Below are positions 1 through 12,700 of a DNA stretch of 64,000 nt, in pieces. The number at the start of each line of letters is the position of its first letter. Position 1 is the stretch's first letter. Below the pieces are notes generated by a model. That model was not told where the DNA came from, searched no databases, and saw only the letters and a list, made by a program, of their open reading frames with translations. This DNA comes from Zoroaster sp. YZ-2022 (lineage: Eukaryota > Echinodermata > Asteroidea > Forcipulatida > Zoroasteridae): assembly GCA_029582265.1 (NCBI GenBank), contig CM055819.1, forward strand, positions 8,740,135-8,804,134. Reading direction: 5' to 3'. A program made the translations under genes and the position numbers.

Positions 1-80
1 TTTCATAAAAATGACAGCACCTCATCAGACAAATTATTTGTAGGGAAGATTGATATCATCATCAGCTTTACACAAGTGAT
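1..80. repeat. Dispersed repeat D, copy 1
   Basis: A stretch with aaaatgacagcacctcatc and attgatatcatcatcagc recurs at 19605-19690 and 48768-48845 with moderate divergence. It is an interspersed repeat of unknown class. Confidence 0.55.
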
Positions 81-419
81 GTAAATCTGTGTCCATAAGT
101 GTGGGGATGATATTAAACAAACCAAAACGGTTCCCCTTTTTTGCTTGTGTTTCAAAAATGATTTGCATTTTATTATTATCTTTTTTACCGCATGAACAAT
201 TTTGGGGAATGATCCTATGGACCAGACCCCCCCCCCCCCCCCCCCGGCCAAAAGCCCATTGATCATGAGATGTGGGAACATTGTGATATCAAAGATATTG
301 GCTGCTGTCAACTGTTCCTGAATATATTTGTTTGCCCAAAGTGTGCAAGTAATAATGCACTAATGTTTGATTTGAATACGATTGATGAGCAAACTCTGTG
401 ATGAACACTGAACACCACC

Positions 420-640
420 ATTTATAAGATATTATAAGATATAAGATATTATAAGATATTAAGATAATATTATAAGATATTATAAGATATAAGATATTAT
501 AAGATATACATGTAAGATATTATAAGATATTATAAGATATAAGATATTATAAGATATAAGATATAAGATATAAGATATTATATTATAAGATATTATAAGA
601 TATAAGATATAAGATATAACATATAAGATATAAGATATTT
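420..640. repeat. AT-rich microsatellite (ATAAGATATT)n
   Basis: About 220 bp of imperfect ataagatatt/ataagat repeats immediately upstream of the exon at 680. Confidence 0.95.
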
Positions 641-679
641 CAGATTTGTCCTGAAAAGAATTTCCTGCTGTATTTTCAG

Positions 680-759
680 AGTATGAAGTTGTTCAGATGT
701 TTCAAGACTGAAGTTCTTGGAGGCAGTGAAGGTGACCTACTCACCCCATCTACAATCAG
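680..759 (+). CDS. Mesothelin-like gene, first exon seen in window
   Basis: A polypyrimidine-AG acceptor (ctgtattttcag) precedes SMKLFRCF and the exon ends TPSTIR at donor GTAGGC. It ends two bases into a codon, which is completed by the first base of 12520. The following intron is 11.76 kb and contains several transposons. No convincing earlier exon was found at 1-679. Confidence 0.72.
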
Positions 760-3700
760 GTAGGCCTAGTTTACACAGCCTACATGTATATCCTCATATG
801 ACATGTCTGAAATGGCCAGTAATCTCCCCCCCCCCCCCAGAGTAAAACATATTTGTAGAATATCAAAATTTCCCGCACGTCGTAAACATATATACTTGGC
901 GTTGCTTGCAGCATTTAGATTGGTTTATAAGCTGCTCATCACAGCTCTTCATCCTAAATCTTATAGTAGCGTTCCATTATTTTGGTGAGGATAATACTCC
1001 TAGGCTATGTTCCCATTATCTTGATGCCCATACAGTGATGTATTAGGCATCACTGCAAATTGGAGTGTCTCACTGATGATGGAGCACAGAACATCTCTGT
1101 TTGCATCTACCGTCATCATGACATCCGTCTCGAGTCTTACAATCCTCTGAAGATGTTCATCTGACTGGAGTGCATTCTTGATAAATCTTGACTTACAGTC
1201 ATGCTTTTCTATGATGTCCCCTCTCGCCAAGTGAGGACTGAAGTCAGCGAAGAAGTCTGTAACTTCCACCCATCAATACCGATGTTCGTTCCCTTTAGTT
1301 TTTGTTGAAGAGAATATAATAACAATAATAATAACTGGATTTATAGAGCGCCAAAGGATAACAAGGCGCTAAAATGCAAACTGAAATGCAAACGGAATGC
1401 AAACGGAATGCAAACTGAATGCAAACAGAATGCAAACAGAATGCAAACAGAATGCAAACAGAATGCAAACTGAACTCCAGTGAAGTGCTGATGTCTGTTG
1501 ATCACTCTAAGCAACTCAAACCTCTTTAGATGGTTCTCATTATGCATACTTGCGCCTTTGCTTGCCCTAGTAGGAGATGGGAAAACTCCTCATTGTTGGA
1601 AGGCAACCATCTTTCAGTCAAAGCTTTGATGCTTTAGCTAGAGTGTGGCCCTCCTTAATCCTGTTCGTTCGTAAGATGATAATAATAATAATAATGTGTG
1701 GACTTATATAGCGCACGTATCCACCAACTAAGTGGTGCTCAAGGCGCATTCTTTTATGTGCATTACACAACACACGGGACCTATGGCTTTACGTCCCATC
1801 CGAAGGACGAAGCAATTATGGTTAAGTACCTTGCTCAAGGACACAAGTGTCACGACCGGGGCTCGAACCCACACCCTGCTGCTGGCAACACCAGAACTTG
1901 AGTTCGGTGCGCTAGACCGCTCGGCCACGACACTCCACATGATGTGTAATATGCACACGCATTGATAGTACATGCTTTCTTTTCACTATTTCTGGTTCTA
2001 AAGCTGGCATACCGTTATGTATAATTTAACCTAAATTCCTTGATTTTAACGTTCAAAAGCGATTCGATCTTGAGGCAGAAATTTACTTTGTAAATAAGAT
2101 CTTAACAACACGTATGTTAAAGACAAGTCCTGATGGAGCTGATAAGGATCTCCAATTAATGATAGTCTCCATTTAGTATTCATTAAGAGCGCTTGTCTAT
2201 TAAATTGTATTTGGATTATAGACACTAACTATGAAGGCACTTTTTTTAAACCAATAAATCCTTTGCAAACATCCCCAATTAACAGGTTGTAAAGACCATA
2301 AGTATGCTACATACATTACTGCCCCGACCCCACAAAAAATATAAGCAAAATAACTCAAATAATGTTTTCTTAAAGATATATTAACACAGAGACAATTGTT
2401 TTTGTAAATTGTTGGCAATACACTCGATCAACAAACATGTTTTTATTTTATCAACTGATATACATAAATGATACTTAATGCACATTATTAGTGTGACACT
2501 ATTTCATTTCATTTAATTCATTTCATTTATTAATTTCTCAGGTAAAAACATTAAAATACAGACATATAAATCAAATACATATTAAACAAGAGGCAAGAAT
2601 TAATAAATATACACAAATTAATTAGACAATGAACATTTTAAAGACAGGACAATGGCACACCTGAAGGATTACAAAAAAGTAAACTTAATTACTATCGAGT
2701 TGTTTTCCGACTGCCATTAGACAATACATAAAACCACAAAAGAAGACAGTAAAAATTGCACTATAAAAAAAGATATAGAAATGTGATATATATATATAAA
2801 AGTACTAAATAATAAATACTAACAAAAATAAAATAAATAAAAAATACTCAAAAGATAAAAAATTATTTAATAATTAGCCAAAGGATGGACGAGTGGAAAA
2901 AAGGCTTCTCTTTGATGATCAATACTTTATAGGAAACTGCATATAAATGGATAGGAGTGATTAAATTGCATCTCCTCTGCCTCGGGAAAACTGTGTGTAA
3001 ATTTCTTTAAAATAATGTTTACCAAAGTTACTAAATACACTTATAAATAAATAAATAAATAATTGAACGATAAATGCTCTTGAAGTAAAGCAGGTTACAA
3101 AATGTAATATTTAAACCTTTTTAGCATTTCCCTCCATAAGGTAAGTATCGGCCGCCATCTTGCAGCCGGACTTGGACTAAATATTTTAAAACTAAAATAC
3201 CCTTTTATAGGATTGAACCTCACAGATATTAATATGAAGGTTTACTTAGTAAATATAATGTAATGTATGAACTTAACTTTGGTGAAATAAGAAAAAATAT
3301 AAATTAATAAAATTGTATTTACATGCATATAAAAGGAGATTGTGTCTCCTCTGCTTCGGAAAAACTGTGTGTAAATTTGGCTTGTGAGGGCGCAACAGAA
3401 TTTGGGCTAATTTGCATAAGAAATGTGATTTAAATGTAACAAAAGGAAAACGGCGGATGGATATTAGAATTAAAGGAAAAGCAATTAAATTAAATATATA
3501 ACAGGGGGGTAACTGTTCGTATGTCGGCAAAATAACTTGGCCCATAAATATTTCAAATCCGTGCATTAAATTTTGATCTTTCTAGTCACTACTCACGGTA
3601 AATATTTGCACATGTTACAACTATAAAATAATTATGCACTGAAAATACTCAATACTAAACTTAATAGAAAACTGCTGCTCAGGAATCAAATTAAATTAGC

Positions 3701-6700
3701 ACTAGATATGTAAGTGAGTGGTTGTAACAAATATATGACAATACATTATATACAAATGCAAAGTGAATCACATACATGTAAACTATGCTTTTGACAAAGA
3801 AATTAATCAAGTTCCTTAAATGAATCCTTAACGTTTTACAATGTTAAACATAATTACATTGTATTTTAGAAAACTACAAATTAAGTAACTTTGATTGCAC
3901 AACATTCACAGGGCCAACAAAAGGACAAGTTATTTAGTCCTGGTTTTTAACCTGCACAAATCACCCACCCATTTCTACATAAGCAAGAACATATATATAT
4001 GCCTTGCTTTCTATAGTGTTGATATGCACCATCCCTACAACTTGCAGAGGAACTGATAAATTCTTGCTGTGAACAAAAGAATTAAGAGATCCCTCTGCAC
4101 CATCTAAATCACAGATAAACTGTTCTGTTTCTCTGTCCAGGGTTGGCTGCTTCATCAGCCACTTAACACTGGCAAAGGTGTGTGGTTTCCCAAGGAAGTT
4201 ATGTTCAATGATACACTGAACGATGCCAAAGTAAAGTATACCATTGAATGATCGGTGAGAAATTACTGAAGGATTGTTGCTTGATTCTTGCCCAATTATA
4301 ACCGTTTATGATGCTTTGATGGGATTTGACGATTTCATCACTTGATGATCCTTGGATGAGTTGAATTTCTACTGGTGTTACCTGACGAATTGGCTGCCAG
4401 TTGTGGATACATTTGAATGTAGCCGTTCAACCTGACGAATTGGCTGCCAGTTGTGGATACATTTGAATGTAGCCGTTCAACCTGACGAATTGGCTGCCAG
4501 TTTTGGATATGTAGCCGTTCAACCTGACGAATTGGCTGCCAGTTGTGGATACATTTGAAAGTAGCCGTTCAACCTGACGAATTGGCTGCCAGTTGTGGAT
4601 ACATTTGAATGTAGCTGTTCAAGAGCATTTTCTTTTCTACCTTTACTAGTGCAGCTGCCTGTTCTGCAAACTTAGGCCTTACTGTTTGTATTACTGAAGT
4701 AGTCCATCACCAGTCTATTTATAATGGAGAGGGGAAAAAGATGGAGGGGAGAATGTGTTAAGAAAATGAAGACAGATTTGGTTATCAGTTGAAAGGCTAT
4801 AGGATTTAGCTAGTTTATGTTAAATGTAGGGCTGTGCGTTTTCGGATATTTTTGGAACCGGATACCCGAAATCAGGAAACTTCGAATACCCGGATACCTG
4901 TTTTCATTTTTGTTGAAAACATACCTCCGGTGGTGTACATACATGTACTGTAAATGGTAACAAATTGACTTTTATAATACAGAGGATACCATACTTAAAA
5001 TTGATATTTTCTTTATTGGAGTGTAATCTCTTGAATTTAAAGATAATTGTCTGTAAAAGTGTAAATATTGCATTGTTCAAGAGTCACATATTTCTGTCCG
5101 AATTTTAAAAAGTCGTTTACGGGTAATTGGAACCGAAAAATGGAACCGGGTAATGACCGTTTCGGTTGGGTATCCAGATACACGGATACCCGGCACAGCC
5201 CTAGTTAAATGTACTGAAATGTTTAGTAAAATGTCTGTAAATGCATCCATACTTTAAAGGAATAAAGAGATCAATCAACCTTTGAAAGCTTCTATCAGCT
5301 TAGTTTAACTTGTTGTTAACAAGAACATTTTGAAAATGCATATTCAGATTATTTGTAATTCAAATGTGGAAATGTGTCATGATGACATGTAATAACAATT
5401 GATTTGATTTTGTCCTCAAAATCAAAACAATTGTTTATCAACCGACACAAGAATTTCATCAATATAGACATGGAATAACTTGTGAGATTGTTTGGGACCA
5501 TTCTTAAAACCAAGTAAGTTTCTTTATAATAATTTGCCCAGATTTGTTTCAGGCCAATAGGGTTATACCACATTTAATGCATCTTTTATTATTTTTACTG
5601 ATTTCGTTTCCAAAAACAGACTAGATGTTTTCATCCCCTCTCATGAACGTACATTCAACTGAAGGTAAATTGAAGTAGCAGAGAGTTCTTTGCCATTTTC
5701 CTAAGCTGCTGTGAACCACTAACCATTAGGGTTACTGATGTAGTGCTTTATTTTATTGCCTATATCTGTGCATGACCTGGGCATATTGTGGCTATTGTTA
5801 ACCTTAACACTTTATAAAAAAAAGAGAGAAAAATAACTATAAATAGTTATTCAAATATGTACCTTGTGTGCTTCAATGGCTGCACTCTCGGGACTCCTTG
5901 TTATGGATATGATCATGAATGATGTTCTCATGAATTTGACGTTCAAATGGGAACATCCAGTATGAGCCTCTTACTGGCTCAAATTCCATTAAGCAGGCCG
6001 GCAAGTGGAATTCTATAATTGAATGAGTAAACAGAACTCAAGGAATGCATGTTTTTTTTGTTTAATCCAAACGTTTGTATTCCAATAATCATTGAGTTTA
6101 AGTAAGATTTATGTGGTACACGTAGTTGTATATTTTTTAGTGTAGTATGCTGTACATGCATATCAATTTGAAGGCAGAAAATGCTATATGGAGAAATGTT
6201 ATGCAAACCATGCAATAACCACTTGAGTTGTGTGCAAGCAAGGTTGTGACAACATGAAAACTAACTTTGTATTCATTCCAATGTGGAATTTTAATACAGT
6301 TTGTCTTCAAAATTCATAAGAAATTGTGTTTTTCTTAAAAACGATAGGAGGGTATGTTTGAAACCACCATAAAAACACCAAGTAAGTGTTAGGTAAAACT
6401 GTCAACATTTTCATCTTTTTGAGAATGCAAAAGGCATACACTGCCTTTACATACACCTGTATCATGACTGGAAAATCCCGCTCCACGAAGCAAAGAGACT
6501 GGTGTGTCTTATCCTCCAGAAGGTGACAATACTTGCAGTTCCTTAGCGCAGCACATCATCAGGGTGTTGCACAGCTAGATGTGTGATTGCTTGTCGCTGT
6601 GCATCACCAAGTGTACCCTTCAGCATGTACACTAGGATACCCCGAGTCATCAGCTATAAAATAGATATAGTAATATGTGACATTCAGAACCTAGATACAG

Positions 6701-9700
6701 ACCTTTCAAATCCAGAGGAAAGGGGGGGGGGGGGGGGGTTAAAAGTTCACGAGACTGATGCCATAAGCCCATTATTTTGTGCATCAAACGTTTTTGTTCC
6801 CTTGTTATAAATTGTATTATACGATGTAGCTCTTACGAAGTGACACGTATGGCTTTATGAAATGATGTGAACAATGTTGTGGGTAGTACACCTAAGTCAC
6901 TCGGTACTCCGACACCTGACATGCGGTTGTCTACTCCTGCTTTCTCAATAGAATTAAGTGAGGGTAAATGGTGGAAGCTGGTGGAAGCATCTTCTCTCCT
7001 CTTCCAGGCTGTATACCAAATCTGCCCAACTCTCTCTCCTGGTCTCTGACTTTGAAACTATCTTCGTGACCACTCAGCATGCCGATAACATGTTTTGCAA
7101 CAATATATGTATATGAATTGAAAACGTACATAGAAACTTGTCAAGAAATATTTTAAGTGCATGATATAAATATTCAATTTGCAGTTGTTATGATGAGTAT
7201 GGCACACTATTTCATCATATCTTTTAATGTTACTTCCCAACAAATGGAAATAATGAATTTGTTCTTTATGCAGCATAATTTATTTAAAACTACTGGTGTT
7301 TGGAAAAATGAGAGTACTGGCATCTGTTAATAACAATAATAATGAACAGTTCTTATATACCTTTGAATGAAAGTTTCTATGCACTTATTATTTCCCCTGG
7401 TCACTGGGCCAATATCATTCCTATGAGAAGCAATTACAGTTACATGTGTCTCGTTCAAGGACACATGTATCAAGGTCGAGGCTGGGATTCGAACCCACAT
7501 TCTAACGACTGAGCCATCAGAACACAAGTCTGATGCACGAGACCACTCGGCCATGATATCCCACAGGATATATTTATTCATTTGAGCAAGCCAAACAATG
7601 AATTCTTAATACATGTACAATTATACATAGTTTAACATTTGTATTCTAAATGGTTTACTGAAGCATGTAGCATGTAACCATTCAAATTTCAAACTGTATC
7701 ACTAAAGTTACAATAAGGGCCAACACTTAACCTGTACATAGTGCATCACCTCCACAACTGACTTCTCTATCTGCTTCCTTCGATCCAGGCCGGTCAAACT
7801 GGCTGCACTGTGTCCTGCCACTGCTTGCCATAACTGAATCCACAATGTGCTTGGCCTTCCTGTGTTTAAAAAATAGAATGGTTGAAAAATCTTACATGAA
7901 ATTTTTTTTTAAATAATCAAAATCACTGTTGTCGGACCGTAGCAAGGCGAGGGAGAGTGTGACACCCCCAATAATTTTCTCAGTCGGCATTATAGCCTCA
8001 AATGATGCATCAAAGGTACTAGAACAAGGGTTGGTCCAGAATAAAATTTGCAATTATAACATTCCATATGTTTTGTCATTCATAATACAAAACAGCAGCT
8101 TTTGTAAACTATTGTACCTAGACATTAACTTATCCAGTTAAAACAAATTAAAGCACTAACCTTCTATCTGTACTCCTTCGTCTGGCCTGGTATGCTGCTC
8201 TTTTCATTATACCTGTGGAGGCAGCTATAGCCCTTTCCTTTGGAAAAGTATTGAGTGTCACTTCAGTCTCAACCCTTGATTCTGGAAATCCATTGACTTC
8301 AAACCGAAGAGGATCCATCGATTTGAGGAAGGTGCAGCTCCCTAGGTAAACGACCTTCTTCAAAGTTGAGAGATACTTTCCTAGAAAAGATAACGATATC
8401 ATCCACTTATACATGTATGTCATACATATATGCAGCCAACAACAAGATATTCTTATCGGTTGATATCACTAAATGATTATTCTGAATTTGTGTCTCTTGG
8501 TGAAAAGAGCCAGGAAAAATTGGGACGACATTGGGATAATCACAGATTAAATATTTCTATGCATTAGAACCCACCTGCATGTTTTTGTTCTGAAGTAGGG
8601 TCATGCCCGCAAGTTTGTCTTTATATTGAAAACATATACTGTATGTGATCATTTTTTTTTACAAATACAATTAAAAATAAAGTGATTTGAAGTGAAATGA
8701 TTGCCAATTTTCATCAAAGATAGTAGGATTTCATGATTTTATTAAGGCGACAGACATGGTGCATTATTAACCTAAATATATATAGAAATTACAGTACCTT
8801 TGACCAAGCTTGTTGCAGGCCATCTTTCCTCCAGCATTCATACCATGGAACACATTTTGCTTGATCAGGGAAATTGTGCACATGTAAGATGATCCCAGCC
8901 TTAAGGGTGAAATCTTCTTCCTTCAGACCATCAATCACCTTCATCCTATCAGCCAGACAGAGAAGCTCATTCACCAAGGGAGCATGGTACACATCCAAAT
9001 TGCTTGGTACAGATGGACCTGACAGGGAAAAAACTATTATTAAATACTCAAATATTTTCAAATTGTCCATGTGTCCCTTCTAAAAATATGAAGTTCTACT
9101 GCCGGGATTCTCAGATTCATACAGGTACAAATTATATAATTTATGAAAGTCTGTTTTTTTGTTTCAGTACATTTTTTGTTGTTGAAATCCTGCAAGTACA
9201 GGTAGTACAGAAAGGTGAAAGTTCAACCTGAGCTACATGTGTTGGTATACATGTACATGTAAAACCAAATGTACCGATGTTCTGATGAATGCAACTGTTG
9301 TACACAGAACAAGTTATCTATCTTTATTTTCAACTACTGACAATCCTATTTTTCCAACAAAGTTTGTATTAGCTGGAGTTAGTCCAGTGAGCATCATCAT
9401 CCCAAGTTTGGTCCTGATTTGCGAGGGTAGGTTAAGTATGGCCAGTGCTTGATTTGTGATTGAATACGGTTTTGTGGTGCTGTGGTAGGAAGGGGAAAAT
9501 CCATCTGCTGAATACACTAGTGCCACACATCTGCGTTCTTCTCTAAATCTTCCCCCTATTCCATATATCTTGTCCCAGACAGGGCTATGATGTACATCTG
9601 TCATACAGGTGGATGTCCGATGCTGGTGGGACTGAATAGTCTGGAGAAATGTGGTATCTCATACAGCGAATATAGTCTTGATATTAATGGTATATAATAT

Positions 9701-12700
9701 GATAAGTTTTTGTGTTTTCTTTTGGTTCGTCACAAGTAAAGCACTTCTTTGCCTGTTACTGCTCTCCATGGTACAACATACAGCGATTTCTGCTTTCACT
9801 GGTTGGCAAGAAAGCCTCAACAGCTTTCTTATTTGATATCACTGAAAATTTTTGGAACAGCATTTTCGATGTCTCCAAAGGCAGCGAGAAGAATCTGCAG
9901 AAAACTGTCAATGGCCGCATGTGTCGGACTCGGATGGACTGTCAGGAGCTTTGGAATGAGCCCACAAAAGGCAATATAAGTTAGCTTTGTACAGCTGTGC
10001 AGTTGCTGCATCTGAAGATCTTCAGGGTTGTCCACCAAAAGAGTTTGATCCATATCGGTATCGACACCTTTTAGCAGATTATTCTTCCATGTCCCTGCTT
10101 TGATGGCACTTAGCTGTTTTTACTTTCCATACCACTGCATTCTAAACATAGGCGTACGGGCAAAATTTTGTAGGGGGGGCTGAACATAAATTGCCCGAAT
10201 GAGATGACGTCATTTCGATGACGTCATAATCATCTCGCGATATTACTATTAAATATGAAGCCCCCTGAAGAACACGGATTGCCATTGTTATTCCTGAGCG
10301 ATACATATGTTAGGGAACGAGAAACAGTTATCTTTGGTAGAGCAGTGCTCTAAGAGCAGGGAAACTGGCAACTTTATCAATTGACAATTCACAATTGTAC
10401 ATTATTTACAAAAAATATTACTGTTTTAAAGACAATTTCTCGATTTCACTCATTTCCGACCCAACCAAGGCTATCGCATCAACCATGGGCTCCTTCTCAA
10501 ACGTGTCTTTCTCCAGGGCTATCTGATTTGACTCGGGGACGGCCAAACCATCGGCGTGAGTCGCATGACTGCCGGTCCGTTCGGGCTCTCCAACGACCAG
10601 GTCAGCGTGTTTGTGTGCTGCACCACTTTCAGTTTCAGCACTTTGGACGAAGAAACCGCTTATTTTTGCCTGGGTTGAATCTGATGAATCCGGTACTGGA
10701 TGACATTTTACTTTTCTACCATTGTGAACTACCCGAAAATGTCTCTTTATAGTCACTGTCAAATTCCTTCTCGCATTCCTCGCATTTAACACGGTGTCGA
10801 TAAGATCGTTTACGAGACTTTGACGGTAACATAATTAGTATTGACGAATGACGGTTAAATCACCAGCAGTTGAAGTCGTTCAAGTCGAAGAAATCAGAAA
10901 GAGAAATGTAATACAATGTCGTGAGCCAAGCATGTCTCAGAGGTGTCAGGGTCATGAGTCTGGCTTTTCCCGTTGTAACCAATCAGATTTTGAGATTTAA
11001 TTGTAAAGCTCACCGCATGAAACCACAGACAGAAGACTAACCGCCTAGCCCGGCTATCTGGCTATATGACGGTAATTTCTGTCATCACTCTCTGATATGA
11101 CAATAATTTCTGTCATCACGTCTCTAATATATTCAATAGCACCATGGTGGTATGTAGGTTTGTGTTAATTGAGAAAATGACGAATAAATTGGCCACAGAT
11201 CCGCGGTTAATCTGCCATGCTAAAACTGACAGACAATACCATTTTTGCCCGAATGATTTTGCCCGAATGGCAATACCATTTTTGCCCGAATGGCTTAACT
11301 TTCATAGGGCTGGGGGGGCTGCAGCCCCCCGGCCCCCCCGGCCCATACGCCTATGATTCTAAACATTCACAAATGACATCCATCTTAATACACCTGTGTG
11401 GAAATAAAGTGAAAGCATTTTACAAAAATTAATTAAATTTAACTCTAAAAAAGTCTCGAGTCCGGTGTACAAACACATAATGTTACCCTATTTTTCTTGC
11501 TTTTTAGGAACAAATATTTTAAGAGCAACCGAAGTTTTGAATGTCCAGGGTTTGATTCGTTGAATTTTGTTATCAGGAAAGTTAATCTCACTGCAAAATG
11601 TGTCCAAATACAAAAGGATTTCAGTGCGAGTCAGGCGCGTGATGACAAACAATCTTTGTCACTCTGATTGGTTCAAATCTGCGTCGCGCAAAACAGCTGG
11701 CGAACAGCTGCCACATATGCGCTGCTCGGATTTTGATAAGCCATGTCTTTATCATCCGTTAACCAGTTCGTGTCGGAGGCCGTGTATACACGCATTTTTT
11801 TTTTGAACGGCGGATCGGAGAGCGTCTAAACACGCATTCCGATTTTTGTGTGTGTTACCGGGAGACTTGTCAACACGCCACACGTGGCGTGCCGTCGTGG
11901 CGTCTGACTTGTATACATGCAATCGTTTCTCGGAGTCCACGGGGTCACGGTTCGGTGGCCCCGGACAAAAGGCACTGCAAACAATGAACGAGTTCACTCA
12001 TTTTGTTGATTTTTGCCTAATCCCTTTATCCAAGACCTGTTCCTTATCTTCCTTCCTCCATGCTTTGACGTACCAGCCAAGAATTTGTAAAGACGGATTT
12101 ATATCCATTGTTTACGAGGCCTTTCCTCTCTTTCCGGGTATGCCGTCTGTTCGACCAGGCGCTGGTCGCTAATAGGCCGTTGCGTCGGAGCTTGCCAATG
12201 GTCTAATTGTGCTGAACAAACACAACCGTAATTAAAAAACTAGCCATTTAATTCTCGAAATGTCAATGAGTAAAGGTGTTTATTTGGGTGTCCGGACTTA
12301 GTTTCATTGACAAAAAAAATTATTAATGGCTAGAAATTTTTTCTGATTTTTCACTGAAAATAAACCCGCACGGGGGACTGGAAAAAAAAAATATATTCCC
12401 GACGTGAACTGGTTAATATACCCCACGTGATTATTTTTTTGTCCAATCAGATTGTATAAACTGTCTTGGGCGTTTACTAATGCATATTAAGGGAATAATG
12501 ACAAGTTTGTTTATCTCAGATACATGGGTAGCATGGCTAAGGGTATGACGTGTGATGACATCAATGGTTTCGTTGCCGATGATATTTTCCCGACCATCAG
12601 CGCTATGATGGACCAGGAGGGTTGGTCACCTAGGCAGGTACAGACATCTCTAATTAAAGCCAACAAAAAAAATCTTGTGGGTTTTTTTTTCAAGGAATTT

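Larger units (their letters stand above)
3964..10094 (-). pseudogene. TNP2-type (CACTA/EnSpm-like) transposase gene, decayed
   Basis: Minus-strand segments in order: 10094-9829, 9640 to about 9330, 9018-8798, 8380-8161, 7859-7732, about 7110-6950, 6653-6457, about 5975-5863, about 4330-3964. They parallel TNP2 transposases: YSADGFSP; DVYHAPLVNELLCLADRM with FTLKAGIILHVHNFP; YLGSCTFL; a KVRDQERELGRFGIQP block before LPPASTIYPHL; FVERDFPVMIQ; YWMFPFER; and a C-terminal FGIVQCIIEHNF region. Several junctions have good splice signals (8380 tctag, 8161 GTTAGT, 6457 GTGTAT). Breaks: a frame change in 6653-6457 after DDVLR, a one-base shift near 5885 before AAIEAHK, and frame conflicts in 9829-9720. 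It lies antisense in an intron of the mesothelin-like gene. The family is assigned by motif order, not by search. Confidence 0.62.

Noticed and set aside
218..246. Poly-C/poly-G tracts (also at 828, 6721, 35428, 36430, 36544, 36885, 37943)
   Set aside because: Simple homopolymers with no shared context; lengths may be unreliable in sequencing.
1000..1269. 89-codon minus-strand frame with coding-like composition
   Set aside because: No family recognised, no clear splice partners or start context; could be an old exon or element remnant, but not supportable as a gene.
1846..1936. Possible genuine tRNA gene (minus strand, Leu/Ser-like boxes)
   Set aside because: The same A/B-box head recurs in several copies with a common SINE body and (ATT)n tail; it is a SINE promoter, not a tRNA gene.
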